Shown here: positions 34,555 to 43,561 of the stretch, piece after piece
Layout: each line of letters starts with the position of its first letter
How positions within the stretch are numbered: position 1 is the stretch's first letter
Source: Fibrobacter sp. UWB4
Lineage (GTDB): Bacteria; Fibrobacterota; Fibrobacteria; Fibrobacterales; Fibrobacteraceae
Direction of reading: 5' to 3'
DNA length: 64,000 bases
NCBI RefSeq assembly: GCF_002210345.1
Contig: NZ_MWQI01000001.1
Coordinates: 1,140,223-1,204,222 of the forward strand
Position numbers and translations under genes: made by a program
The notes under the pieces: generated by a model
The model's input: the letters and a program-made list of their open reading frames with translations, nothing else
Told to the model about the DNA's origin: nothing
Databases searched by the model: none

Positions 34555-36366
34555 TTACCTTCTCTGGTACGCATCCGGAAGTTCCAGGAAATTATAGCCT
34601 AGCAGCACACGACCGCCCAGGTTTTCACCCATCCCTTCTTTTCGTTCAATGATAATTTCCAAGTCTCCTCCACTTTCAGCCGCAAAATCAACCAATTCAA
34701 ACGGATTTGATGTTGATTCCGATCTTGCAATCGTTCTGCCATTTTGCTTTACCTTGAGGTTTATATCTTGCGGAAGCCTTCCATACTGCGCAACGGCAGT
34801 TCCACTTGAAAGCCAAGCAATAGCAATACGATATTTCTTCCCGCTTTGAATACCACTTTCAGTAAATGAAATCTTTCCGTTCTTGAAAAAATCCTCATTA
34901 TTGCCATTCCAAAAACGGGAGCGATTCTTTTCAAACATGGCTCTGCCATCAGGAACACCCATAGCATAATCACCATTATCGGGATCATGATCCTTCGCCC
35001 CAATAATTTTCTTGATACTGGATGTCAGTAAAAGCGCCTTCACGACCTCAGGGTGCCACCTATAAAACGGATAACGCTCCAACAAAAGGGCTATGGAAGC
35101 AGTTGTATAAGGAGTCGAAGAACTTGTCTGGGTAAAATAAGGTGTAAGCACTTGGTACTCAGAATCATAATGTTTATTTAGTATCCCTGCTGCACCTTTA
35201 TCCGGGAAAAGGATATCAGAGAAATTTGCTATTTCTGGTTTGACATACGCTTCCCCACTAAAAGAAGGATCGCCTTTTTTGGAATACTTGGGATTAGCCC
35301 AACTAGACGTCTGATGATATGTCAAATTATTATGTACAGCCCCAACCGAAATAACATTGACTCCTGTCGCAATTTCCGATATTTGAGCTGCAGTTGCTTT
35401 TTTGTAGCCAAGATTTCCCGCACTAGCAACTTCAATCGTTCTTGTCGCATAAATAAAATCATCAATATATGTTGCACTATAATAGAAAGAACCATCCCCA
35501 TACGAATGATTACCAATATATATCTTGGGACTCTTTTTGTAACCATCTACCGGAACAGTTTTTCCACATGCCTCATGAAGTCCATAAAGAGTTGCGTCCG
35601 ATGCGACATGATTTATTACCCAACTAGTTTTTGTTCCATGAATAATACTAGAAGCTATTTCTAGTCCATTATTTGTAATCACAAAATATTTATCACTTGG
35701 AACATGCTCATATTCCACAAAGGGAACGCCAATATCCGTCACTGATATACCAATATTATGGCCACTATAGTTCCGTGTAACTTGGAGTAAGTTTGAATTA
35801 TTTATTACAGACTCATAATTCCAAAAATCTATCGTTTCACTAATAGTACGATCTAAAGATGGTGGCCCAGCAAGTTTTATATTTTTAACCGTACAAAAAT
35901 CTTTTCCAACACATTCATCCGACGCTTTAACGACAGAATAATTTGATAAATCTCTTATATTTGAACAAGTATATTTTGTTTTATCTTCATCTTCAAATTT
36001 CTTTCTCGCCGTATCCTTATCTTCTATTTCATTAATCTTCTTCAAATACTCCGATTCTGGTATATCATTTTTATTATTAAGAGAATACCACCTTTTTCCA
36101 TTACGGTGTTCAAAAATACCATAAGTCTTTGCAATTCCCGCCTCTGACGGATAATTAGCATCCTTAGCCAATGATTTCGTTTTAACCATATCGGACTTCT
36201 GATTAACCGATTTCTTGACATCCTTTATATAGGCTTTCGGTATATTACGCGTGGACGTGACATGGCGTCCAAGCACATCAGCCTTCATGGTCGCATCCTG
36301 ATCTGCCGCTTGTGCACTCATAGCGAGTGCACCGCAAACAACCAACATTGATATATTTTTATTCAT
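34555..36366 (-). CDS. Secreted S8 (subtilisin-like) serine protease
   Basis: 603 residues with signal peptide ([20 protein letters not shown]) and a Lys/Asp-rich propeptide-like region to about residue 200. The full triad is visible: Asp211 (SVTDIGV), His243 (HGTKTS) and Ser415 (QTSSSTPY, standing for GTSxAxP), with an oxyanion Asn318 in SAGN. The family blocks VISVGAVHN and KPEIANFSD lie between. A jelly-roll C-terminal domain follows ([16 protein letters not shown]). Catalytic blocks are divergent, so substrate is unknown. GGAG lies before the ATG at 36366. The gene is clearly more AT-rich than purB. Confidence 0.85.
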   Translation of the reverse strand: MNKNISMLVVCGALAMSAQAADQDATMKADVLGRHVTSTRNIPKAYIKDVKKSVNQKSDMVKTKSLAKDANYPSEAGIAKTYGIFEHRNGKRWYSLNNKNDIPESEYLKKINEIEDKDTARKKFEDEDKTKYTCSNIRDLSNYSVVKASDECVGKDFCTVKNIKLAGPPSLDRTISETIDFWNYESVINNSNLLQVTRNYSGHNIGISVTDIGVPFVEYEHVPSDKYFVITNNGLEIASSIIHGTKTSWVINHVASDATLYGLHEACGKTVPVDGYKKSPKIYIGNHSYGDGSFYYSATYIDDFIYATRTIEVASAGNLGYKKATAAQISEIATGVNVISVGAVHNNLTYHQTSSWANPKYSKKGDPSFSGEAYVKPEIANFSDILFPDKGAAGILNKHYDSEYQVLTPYFTQTSSSTPYTTASIALLLERYPFYRWHPEVVKALLLTSSIKKIIGAKDHDPDNGDYAMGVPDGRAMFEKNRSRFWNGNNEDFFKNGKISFTESGIQSGKKYRIAIAWLSSGTAVAQYGRLPQDINLKVKQNGRTIARSESTSNPFELVDFAAESGGDLEIIIERKEGMGENLGGRVLLGYNFLELPDAYQRR

Positions 36367-36418
36367 ACTTATCTCCAAAAAATTAAGGAAGCTATCACAC
36401 GGAAGCTCCCTTGTCATT

Positions 36419-36443
36419 TGTACAATACATTTAACATTGTACA
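36419..36443 (-). promoter_or_regulatory. Operator-like palindrome upstream of subtilase
   Basis: TGTACAAT, nine bases, ATTGTACA: a perfect 8-bp inverted repeat 53-77 bp before the subtilase ATG, fitting a repressor or activator site. Confidence 0.45.
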
Positions 36444-36547
36444 TGGAACGTAATTTAAACAAAATCAAAAAAAATTATTATAGAAAATTAATATTTTTTT
36501 CTTCCAAAAACACACTACATAATATTACTTTATTTCGGCAGTCGCAA

Positions 36548-38131
36548 TTATTCACCACTATTTTTCACCGCAATCCTCCCCTGCGGCTTTCGGTAAGCTT
36601 CGGGGATTTCGTCACCCAAGCTTTTCAAAAATTTCACCATGGCATCGCTATCGGTCATGACCTTATCCATGACGATTTCACTTTCGCGGAATGCCGTAAT
36701 TTCACCGCCTTCGTACGCCACATAAGACGACAATCCGACCGTATAAAGCGCATTTTCATCAATAGCGACAAAACCTTTATCAGTTTCCACTTGAACATTT
36801 TCAATGCGCACTCGCGTTGCTGCGATTTCCGATTTTTCAACGACAACCGTATAACGTAAGCCCGAAACTTGCAAGAATCCGCCGGATTCCTCAGGCAATT
36901 TCGAAGCGCCTTGTGCAAGCGCCTCCTTAATTTGGCGCCCAGTCGCACGAATCAAGCACATTCCGTTTGCAAAAGGCATCACATTCAGAATGTCTTGATA
37001 TTTCACTGCGCCCGCAGGGATCGTCACGCGGACACTCCCGCCATTTTCGATTCCAATTTGCGCCCCCACAGAAAAACGCATGGCATCGGCCGCCAAGTCG
37101 CCCAAGTTTGTTTCGCCCTTGCGAACCAAACGCTTTCCGTCATCACCATTGATCGTCAAATCAAATTTCGTATTCGAGACAACCTTCTGTAAATCGGCGG
37201 CAGTCAATGCAAGCAAGCTATCGTGAACAGCCGCGACTTTACGGTTCACAGCAACTACACTATCCATCGAAATCAACCGAGAATGGGATTTCCCGTCGGG
37301 ATAAATATCCAGCATTCCGACATTCTGGAATTTTGTTCCCGTCTGCGACACAAGAACACTGTCGCCATCAGAATTTAAAACAAATTTTTCACCAACAATA
37401 CTATGCGAATGTCCGTCTAGCACAGCGTCAATCCCCGTCGTTTTCTGGACAACCTCAACGGAACTCACCGGCGGCACAAACCCCAAGTGCGAAAGCAAAA
37501 TCACGTAATCTGCGCCTGCTTTACGCGCATCATCAACCGCCAACTGCACCAAATTGAAAATATCCTTTGCAGGAATGTCATACAAAGTCTTTAGCGATTC
37601 ATCCGTAAACGCGTAAGCCTCCCCCACTAAAGTTTGCGGTGTCAGCACTCCGACAAATGCAATCTTTTTTGCGCCAATCTGCTTTAAAACATAGGGCTTA
37701 AACAGCGGCGTCAAAGTTCCTTTCTGCACAAGGTTCGCACAAACAATTGCTGCGTTCATGGAATCAGAAAGTTCCATCAAGCGCGGAATCTTATAATCAA
37801 ATTCATGGTTACCAAGCGTCACGACATCGTAACCGACTGCGTTCATCATGGATACAACATAGCCGCCACGAGAGATGCTCCCCATCGCACCGCCCTGCAA
37901 AAAATCGCCAGAGGAAACCGTCACGACATCAGCCGTATCCGCAATCGCATCACGAAGGCCTGCAAACTTTGCATAGCCCTCCATATTGCAATGAACATCG
38001 TTTTCGTAAACGACAACAATACTCCGGGGCGAAGCCAAAACCTGTTTATCGCCCGACACCTGAGGCTGTTTCCCTGAACAAGAAAACACGCCAAAAACAA
38101 CCAAAGGCAACAAGTACTTTAGCTTATTCAT
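36548..38131 (-). CDS. 5'-nucleotidase/UshA-family lipoprotein
   Basis: 527 residues; lipobox VFSC (Cys18). The N-terminal metallophosphoesterase domain shows YENDVH, SSGDFLQGG, LGNHEFDY, LLSHLG and DGHSHS, the metal ligands of the family. The C-terminal 5'-nucleotidase domain (TNLGDLAADAMRF, NGGSVRVTIPAG, VSGLRYTV) closes on the substrate. It would degrade nucleotides outside the inner membrane for phosphate and nucleoside uptake. GAGGGG lies just before the ATG. The nitroreductase gene lies 32 bp upstream on the same strand, so the two may be co-transcribed. Confidence 0.92.
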   Translation of the reverse strand: MNKLKYLLPLVVFGVFSCSGKQPQVSGDKQVLASPRSIVVVYENDVHCNMEGYAKFAGLRDAIADTADVVTVSSGDFLQGGAMGSISRGGYVVSMMNAVGYDVVTLGNHEFDYKIPRLMELSDSMNAAIVCANLVQKGTLTPLFKPYVLKQIGAKKIAFVGVLTPQTLVGEAYAFTDESLKTLYDIPAKDIFNLVQLAVDDARKAGADYVILLSHLGFVPPVSSVEVVQKTTGIDAVLDGHSHSIVGEKFVLNSDGDSVLVSQTGTKFQNVGMLDIYPDGKSHSRLISMDSVVAVNRKVAAVHDSLLALTAADLQKVVSNTKFDLTINGDDGKRLVRKGETNLGDLAADAMRFSVGAQIGIENGGSVRVTIPAGAVKYQDILNVMPFANGMCLIRATGRQIKEALAQGASKLPEESGGFLQVSGLRYTVVVEKSEIAATRVRIENVQVETDKGFVAIDENALYTVGLSSYVAYEGGEITAFRESEIVMDKVMTDSDAMVKFLKSLGDEIPEAYRKPQGRIAVKNSGE

Positions 38132-38163
38132 AACCCCTCTATAATTGCAAATTTTTGCCCGTA

Positions 38164-38685
38164 TTAAAGCTTTTCGGCAAATTCATTCATCGGCTTACGC
38201 AAGTCATGTCGCGGCGAAGGAACGCCATTGACCGGATCGGCATAGCCAATGTCCAAAAGGCAAGCAAGCTTGATGTTCGATTCAAAACCGAATTCATGTT
38301 CGATGTGGGAAGCGTTGAAGCCACGAGCCCAAAGCGTTGCAAGCCCGAGGTCAGTCGCCTGCATCATCATCGAAGTCGTAACAATGCTGGAATCCATGAT
38401 ACCGCTTTTGAAATCGTCCATATACGCGGTCGGTGAATAGACCTTATTGTCGTCATAGCAGACCATCAACACAACTGGAGCATTATACGCCATACGCGTG
38501 AGAGAACGGACCTTCTTGAGAGCTTCAGGGGACTGGAGAACCTTGACAAACACAGGCTGACCGTTTACCGCCGTCGGCGAGATGCGCCCCGCTTCGAGCA
38601 CCTGCATCAGTTTTTCGGGTTCAACTTCCTGGTCGCTAAACGCACGGCAACTAAAACGATCTCTAGCCAAATCAATAAAAGACAT
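38164..38685 (-). CDS. Nitroreductase-family flavoprotein
   Basis: 173 residues, the usual size for small FMN nitroreductases. It has the phosphate-binding RFSCRAFSDQEVE start, SPTAVNGQPVFVKV (FMN site) and GLATLWARGFNASHIEHEFG. Such proteins use NAD(P)H to reduce nitro compounds, quinones or flavins; the natural substrate is not known. AGAGG lies before the ATG. It is upstream of the 5'-nucleotidase gene on the same strand. Confidence 0.9.
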   Translation of the reverse strand: MSFIDLARDRFSCRAFSDQEVEPEKLMQVLEAGRISPTAVNGQPVFVKVLQSPEALKKVRSLTRMAYNAPVVLMVCYDDNKVYSPTAYMDDFKSGIMDSSIVTTSMMMQATDLGLATLWARGFNASHIEHEFGFESNIKLACLLDIGYADPVNGVPSPRHDLRKPMNEFAEKL

Positions 38686-38724
38686 AAGTACCTCTGGTTT
38701 TATAACAATAATATAAGCAAATTG

Positions 38725-38752
38725 AGTTACCAGTTAATAGTTAGTAGTTACT
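38725..38752. repeat. Heptamer repeat, four units
   Basis: AGTTACC, AGTTAAT, AGTTAGT, AGTTACT in perfect register, intergenic before metG. Confidence 0.85.
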
Positions 38753-38880
38753 AGAGATGTAAAAAAAGACACGTTTATAAGAGATTGCCGCGCACTTCGT
38801 GCTCACAAAGACTCCCCATCTTTCGTCTAATTTCTATATTGGCGCCCCTTCGGGCCGCATTTAGTACGGCTCGGCCATGT

Positions 38881-38900
38881 CAAAGTAACAAGTTACTTTG
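38881..38900 (+). promoter_or_regulatory. Inverted repeat upstream of metG
   Basis: CAAAGTAAC and GTTACTTTG around AA: a perfect 9-bp inverted repeat 34 bp before the metG ATG. TAAATT (38921-38926) ends seven bases before the ATG and may be the -10; the repeat would then lie in the -35 region, as an operator does. Confidence 0.4.
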
Positions 38901-38933
38901 CCGCGTCGCTCGCCTTTTACTAAATTTGCGCAC

Positions 38934-41006
38934 ATGAAAAATTTTTACGTCACCACTCCGATTTATTACGTCAATGATGCCCCGCATATCGGGCATTCCT
39001 ACACGACCGTTCTTGCTGATATCCTTACCCGCTTCCACAAGATCATCGGCTACCAGACATTTTTCTTGACCGGTACCGACGAACACGGCCAGAAGGTGCA
39101 GCGCGCCGCTGCCAAGCGTAACGTGACTCCGCAAGAACACGTGGACGAATACTACCACCGCTTCGAAGACCTCTGGAAGAAGATGAACATCCAGAACGAC
39201 TTCTTCATCCGCACAACGATGCCGGAACACAAGGCTTTTGTGCAGGAATGTTTGCAGAAGCTCTGGGACAAGGGCGAAATTTACTCGAAGGAATACGAAG
39301 GCTGGTACTCCGTCGGCGAAGAACGCTTCTTCAGCGAAGACGAACTCGACGAAAACAAGTGCGATCCGATCAGCCATCGCCCGGTGGAATGGCTCAAGGA
39401 AAAGAACTACTTCTTCAAAATGGGTTCTTACCAGCAGAAGTTGATTGACTTCTTGGAAAGCCACAAGGACTGGATTGTGCCGGACTACCGCTGGAACGAA
39501 ATCCGCGGATTCCTCCGCCAGCCGCTGAACGACCTCTGCATCAGCCGTCCGAAGATCCGCCTCAGCTGGGGCATTCCGCTGCCGTTCGACCCGGACTACG
39601 TGACTTACGTCTGGTTTGACGCTCTCCTCAACTATGTGAGCGCCTCCACCGCCTTCCACAAGACTTATGCTGACGGCACTCCGATTTGGCCAGCCTCTTA
39701 CCACCTCATCGGTAAGGACATTTTGACGACCCATAGCGTCTATTGGCCGACCATGCTCATGGCTCTCGACATTCCGCTCCCGCAGCACATCCTCGCCCAC
39801 GGCTGGTGGCTCGTGAACGGAGGCGAAAAGATGAGTAAGTCCGCAGGTAACGTCGTGAACCCGATGGACTACATGGAAAAGTACGGCATCGACGCCTTCC
39901 GCTACTTTCTCGCTCGAGAAATGGTTGTCGGTCAAGACGCGAACTTCACGCACGAAGGCTTTGTCCGCCGCATCAACAGCGACCTCGCCAACGACCTCGG
40001 TAACGTCTTGAACCGCGTCCACCGCTTGGTGCTCACGAACTTCGGCGGCGTACTCCCGGCTCCGAACGCTCTCGACGATGCAGCAAACGAAGTGATTTCG
40101 ATTGCAAACCGCGTCCGCACGAACGTGATGGAATGGGTTCCACAGGTCAAGCTCTCGCAGGTCGTCGAAGAAATCATGACGCTTGTCCGCAGCGTGAACC
40201 GCTACCTCGAAATCAAGGCTCCATGGAAGCTCGCGAAGGATCCGAACGCCAAGGACGAACTTGCAACAGTGCTTTACATTTCTGCTGAAGCCGTGCGTCT
40301 CTCGCTCAGCATGCTCTGGCCGGTCATCCCGGGCAAGAGCGAAGAAGGTCTCGCCATGATCGGTAGCAAGTTCACCGACCAGAACGACCTCGTGTGGGGC
40401 ATCCTCAAGGGTGGTGAAAAGTTCGGCGAAGGCAAGCCGCTCTTCCCGCGTATCGAAGAAGAAGTCAAGAAAGCAGAACCGCAGCAGGCCAAGCCGAAGC
40501 AGAACAAGCCGCTGATGGCAGCTGACGTTCCGGCCGCTATGGACCTCCGTGTTGCACAAATTAAGGAAGTTGCCGATCACCCGGATGCAAGCAGCTTGTA
40601 CGTACTCAAGGTCGATGCAGGCGAAGGCGAACTCCGCACGATTTGCAGTGGCCTCAAGAGCAGCTACCAGGCAAACGAACTCCAGGACCGCAAGATTCTC
40701 TTGTTCGCAAACTTGAAACCGAGCGCCCTCCGTGGTATCATGAGCCAGGGTATGCTCTTTGCAGGCGACCTCGAACCGGAAACGCACAAGTGCAGACTCG
40801 TGAGCGTTCCGGAAGACGCCAAGCCGGGTGACCGTGCTTTGTTCAAGGGTGTTACCCCGAGCGAACCGCGCGAACTCAAGGTCAAGGACTTCGAAAAGAT
40901 TGCCCTTACCGCAAAGGGTGGCGCTGTGTTCTGTGACGCGCTCGCTCTTGAAGTGAACGGCAATCCTGTGACCTGCGACGTCGCAGACGGCGCGGGCATT
41001 CACTAA
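38934..41006 (+). CDS. metG: Methionyl-tRNA synthetase
   Basis: Charges tRNA-Met with methionine. It has 690 residues. HIGH motif at 18-21 (APHIGHSYT), KMSKS near residue 300 (GGEKMSKSAGN), anticodon-binding helical domain, then a C-terminal EMAPII-like tRNA-binding domain (DLRVAQIKEVADHPDASSLY) after a Lys/Gln/Pro linker, as in dimeric MetRS. The zinc-knuckle cysteines of the E. coli type are mostly missing. The ATG at 38934 gives the canonical N-terminus; no Shine-Dalgarno is seen, but TAAATT ends seven bases upstream. Confidence 0.97.
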   Translation: MKNFYVTTPIYYVNDAPHIGHSYTTVLADILTRFHKIIGYQTFFLTGTDEHGQKVQRAAAKRNVTPQEHVDEYYHRFEDLWKKMNIQNDFFIRTTMPEHKAFVQECLQKLWDKGEIYSKEYEGWYSVGEERFFSEDELDENKCDPISHRPVEWLKEKNYFFKMGSYQQKLIDFLESHKDWIVPDYRWNEIRGFLRQPLNDLCISRPKIRLSWGIPLPFDPDYVTYVWFDALLNYVSASTAFHKTYADGTPIWPASYHLIGKDILTTHSVYWPTMLMALDIPLPQHILAHGWWLVNGGEKMSKSAGNVVNPMDYMEKYGIDAFRYFLAREMVVGQDANFTHEGFVRRINSDLANDLGNVLNRVHRLVLTNFGGVLPAPNALDDAANEVISIANRVRTNVMEWVPQVKLSQVVEEIMTLVRSVNRYLEIKAPWKLAKDPNAKDELATVLYISAEAVRLSLSMLWPVIPGKSEEGLAMIGSKFTDQNDLVWGILKGGEKFGEGKPLFPRIEEEVKKAEPQQAKPKQNKPLMAADVPAAMDLRVAQIKEVADHPDASSLYVLKVDAGEGELRTICSGLKSSYQANELQDRKILLFANLKPSALRGIMSQGMLFAGDLEPETHKCRLVSVPEDAKPGDRALFKGVTPSEPRELKVKDFEKIALTAKGGAVFCDALALEVNGNPVTCDVADGAGIH

Positions 41007-41048
41007 GTCGCTTATGACTCACAGAGAGACAAGCTTTTACTAATTTAC

Positions 41049-41073
41049 AGACTCGCTTCGGCGAGTCTTTTTT
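41049..41073 (+). terminator. Rho-independent terminator of metG
   Basis: Stem AGACTCGC/GCGAGTCT with a TTCG loop, followed by seven T (41067-41073). Confidence 0.9.
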
Positions 41074-41109
41074 CGTCTAAAAAAAGCAAAAATCGAAAAA
41101 ACGTCTAAA

Positions 41110-41151
41110 TTTACGTCAAAATAGCCCCCAAAATCCATTTTTTGACGTAAA
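41110..41151. promoter_or_regulatory. 42-bp inverted repeat, copy 1
   Basis: TTTACGTCAAAA (41110-41121), 18-bp spacer, TTTTGACGTAAA (41140-41151): perfect 12-bp arms. Confidence 0.5.
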
Positions 41152-41319
41152 ATTTCGAACAAACTGTGCTAATATTTACACGTTAAGCAGAAAAAAAGAG
41201 TTGTAAGCGAAAAAAGCATCGAAATTCGACTGCTTTTTGTCCAGCAATTCAGCGTTTCAAGGCATTTTTGCCCCTAAAAATCAAATTGCGGTTCCGAAAA
41301 TAGCATACAAACTAAAAAT

Positions 41320-41361
41320 TTTACGTTAAAAATTGCACAAAAGCCCACTTTTTGACGTAAA
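41320..41361. promoter_or_regulatory. 42-bp inverted repeat, copy 2
   Basis: TTTACGTTAAAA (41320-41331), again an 18-bp spacer, and TTTTGACGTAAA (41350-41361). It has the same arms as copy 1 with one change, exactly 210 bp downstream and 112 bp before the next gene. Confidence 0.5.
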
Positions 41362-41473
41362 AAGCGCGCATTTTCCACAATCAGCTTTTATTCGCCTTCA
41401 AATCACTATTTTTTCAAATTCAGCTTTTTATCAAAGCGCAAAAACCTTACAATAATTTTGTATATTGAACAGC

Positions 41474-41668
41474 ATGAAAGAAAGAATTCAGAAGATTTAT
41501 CAAGACGTCCTCGTCTACCTCAAGTCCTTAAATTGGATTGTCCTGCTCGGCATTGCCGCATTCAGTATTGCGCTTGCCATCATCAACAACATCCGCGTCG
41601 ATGACGCCAAATCCGTCGATTGGATAGGCTCGCAAGAAATTCTTGAAAAACCGGCAGACATTCTTTAA
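41474..41668 (+). CDS. Small single-pass membrane protein
   Basis: 64 residues: a basic start (MKERIQKIYQDVLVYLKSL), one transmembrane segment (WIVLLGIAAFSIALAII) and a short polar tail (DWIGSQEILEKPADIL). It has no Shine-Dalgarno; TATATT ends seven bases before the ATG. It is followed after nine bases by the DoxX/MauE-like gene with an AAGGAG Shine-Dalgarno, so the two are an operon. Function unknown. Confidence 0.65.
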   Translation: MKERIQKIYQDVLVYLKSLNWIVLLGIAAFSIALAIINNIRVDDAKSVDWIGSQEILEKPADIL

Positions 41669-41677
41669 GGAGCATCC

Positions 41678-42361
41678 ATGAAAAACACCATTATTGCAGG
41701 CGTTCTTCTCCTCATCGCGACATTCTTTGTGACCGTCGGCGTTGCTGAAATCAGCTTCCCGGAAACATTCCTCACATTCACCGACCAGGATTGGCTCCTG
41801 AACATTTGGCCGAAGGCTTACCGTTACAACATCCACGTTGGCATCGGCGCAGTCGTCATCGCATGTGCCCTGATCGTCCCCGCGATCAAGATTCAAAAGG
41901 ATTTCGCGATCCGCGCTCTTGAAACGCTTTGCCGCGTAGGCATTGGCGGCATGTTCATCTTTGCATCGGTCTACAAGATCCAGGACCCGCACCAGTTCGC
42001 TACTCTCGTTGCGCAGTACCAGTTCTTCTCGGCACTGCACCTGGACTTCGTGAATAACTTCTTTGCGCTTGTCTATCCGCAATTTGAGTTCTGGTTTGGC
42101 CTCGCCATGATCGTATCGCCGTTCGTCAAAGAATCGGCATTTGCAATTTTCTGGATGTTCGTAAGCTTCATCATCGCACTCGCCTGGGCGCTCTGGAACG
42201 ACCTCGGCATCACCTGCGGCTGCTTTGAACTCGAAGACGGCAACGCCCACGACAAGGCAGAAGCCTGGACAAGCCTCATCCGCGACCTCATCCTCATCTG
42301 GCCGACCCTCTGGCTTGCCACAAGAAAGAATCGCAGCTTGATTAAAATCTGGAAGAAATAG
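41678..42361 (+). CDS. DoxX/MauE-like membrane protein
   Basis: 227 residues with about five to six hydrophobic segments. The region RVGIGGMFIFASVYKIQDPHQFA with its later WNDLGITCGCFE motif (paired Cys) matches the MauE/DoxX group, whose members act in thiol-disulfide or methylamine-utilisation contexts. The first segment is separate, as if a single helix had been added. It is paired with a small membrane protein upstream. The last 20 bp overlap the convergent glycosyltransferase gene, and the gene's terminator lies inside that gene. Confidence 0.78.
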   Translation: MKNTIIAGVLLLIATFFVTVGVAEISFPETFLTFTDQDWLLNIWPKAYRYNIHVGIGAVVIACALIVPAIKIQKDFAIRALETLCRVGIGGMFIFASVYKIQDPHQFATLVAQYQFFSALHLDFVNNFFALVYPQFEFWFGLAMIVSPFVKESAFAIFWMFVSFIIALAWALWNDLGITCGCFELEDGNAHDKAEAWTSLIRDLILIWPTLWLATRKNRSLIKIWKK

Positions 42362-43484
42362 AGTTCAAGAACTCAAGAACTCGCTTACTGAAAGAATTCA
42401 TAGAGCAGTGGCCCAAAAGGGCCGCTGCTTTTTTCTCGTCTATGACATTTTCACCCGCAAGAACGCGGTCTAAAACACGGGCATACGCTTCGGCATCTGT
42501 CGGCGGATCCACCAGCGGGCATACCCCTTCTAGATTTTCCTTGACTGCAGAAGTCGCAGCGCCAACAGCAGGAATACCGCAGGCAATTGCCTCGATTGGC
42601 GGCAACCCAAAACCTTCCAAAAGCGACGGATAGACCATCAAGTCAGCATGGCGATAAAAATCGCGCAATACATCCGCATTGAAATTGCTGAAATGATAGA
42701 CGTTGTAGAGTTTCTTCTCATTTACGATTCCACGGAGCCGATCCGAAAACTTACCGATGCGGACAAAGGCTATATCCGGCCGAAGACTCGCCATTTCAAA
42801 ATAAGTCTCGATGTTTTTTCGCGGCTCATCAAGGCTTACGTTCAAGCACATCCCGTCAAAATTTCTAATGCCGTACTTGCGCGCAAATGCTTTCTTTTCT
42901 GAAGCAGAGGGTTTGACTTCAGGCTTATTGAACAAGTCTCTATCAATCGGGCACCCAATAACGCAGCCGGGCTTGCTCGACATTTTCACGCCGAAATGCA
43001 AAGCAGCCTGTTCACGAGTCCAGTTCGAATTATAGACAAAGAAATCAGCTTCAACGGTCGGGCGAATGTAAAACAAGTTTAGAAGCCTGAACTTGAGCGA
43101 ATTCGGATAGAGTGTTTCAGCAAAGGTATCATGCACAAACATCACCGTTTGAGCCATACCCTTGACCACCGGCACCAAAAAACCCAGTTCCGGACGAATG
43201 AAGAAAACCACCTGAGGTTGAAGCGTTTTCACCAGATTTTTTAGCGGACTACGGAACGAAACAAAACCAGAATACAGCGATTTCGCCCACACCTCATGCG
43301 ATGTGTAAATAGAATGTTCTCCTGCGGCTTCACAGGATGTGCGCGCTCCAAAAAACTTGGGAGTCTTGAGCCACAATACGTGAGGTTCGTATTCCCCAGC
43401 AACAGCCTTGACCAAGTTCATGGTCAAGCGTCCAAAACTGGTACATTCATTCTTATCGCAAACAAAAAGTATTTTCTGCTTCAT
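42342..43484 (-). CDS. Glycosyltransferase family 4 (GT-B fold)
   Basis: 380 residues. The C-terminal half has the GT4 donor-site block SLLEGFGLPPIEAIACGIPAVGA with the conserved Glu pair, and VSLDEPRKNIETYFE before it. The N-terminal half starts MKQKILFVCDKNE. It probably adds a sugar to a surface polysaccharide or glycan, with the neighbouring glycosyltransferases on the other strand. Its 3' end overlaps the convergent DoxX-like gene by 20 bp and contains that gene's terminator hairpin. Confidence 0.9.
   Translation of the reverse strand: MKQKILFVCDKNECTSFGRLTMNLVKAVAGEYEPHVLWLKTPKFFGARTSCEAAGEHSIYTSHEVWAKSLYSGFVSFRSPLKNLVKTLQPQVVFFIRPELGFLVPVVKGMAQTVMFVHDTFAETLYPNSLKFRLLNLFYIRPTVEADFFVYNSNWTREQAALHFGVKMSSKPGCVIGCPIDRDLFNKPEVKPSASEKKAFARKYGIRNFDGMCLNVSLDEPRKNIETYFEMASLRPDIAFVRIGKFSDRLRGIVNEKKLYNVYHFSNFNADVLRDFYRHADLMVYPSLLEGFGLPPIEAIACGIPAVGAATSAVKENLEGVCPLVDPPTDAEAYARVLDRVLAGENVIDEKKAAALLGHCSMNSFSKRVLEFLNSISSRF
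42404..42436 (+). terminator. Terminator of DoxX-like operon, inside the convergent gene
   Basis: Stem AGCAGTGGCCC/GGGCCGCTGCT (one G-U pair) with an AAAA loop and a TTTTTT tail. It is coding on the minus strand for the end of the GT4 gene. Confidence 0.8.
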
Positions 43485-43549
43485 GGTGATTCCATAAATA
43501 TAGAATTAAAAGTTACAAATTCTGCAACAATTCACCAACCACTAATTAC

Positions 43550-43555
43550 TATATT
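43550..43555 (+). promoter_or_regulatory. -10-like TATATT before glycosyltransferase operon
   Basis: TATATT ends six bases before the ATG at 43562; no Shine-Dalgarno lies between. Confidence 0.5.
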
Positions 43556-43561
43556 CACAAC

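Larger units (their letters stand above)
41007..41473. other. Intergenic region with duplicated inverted repeats
   Basis: About 467 bp, AT-rich. It holds the metG terminator and two copies of an inverted repeat (41110-41151, 41320-41361). The rest consists of A- and T-rich runs with several GCAAAA/TTTTTGC words. No credible reading frame. Confidence 0.6.

Noticed and set aside
38880..41003. 707-codon open frame opposite metG
   Set aside because: It is the antisense of metG, whose identity is certain. Strong codon bias of highly expressed genes here leaves long stop-free antisense frames. Its His/Val/Glu-rich content matches no protein family.
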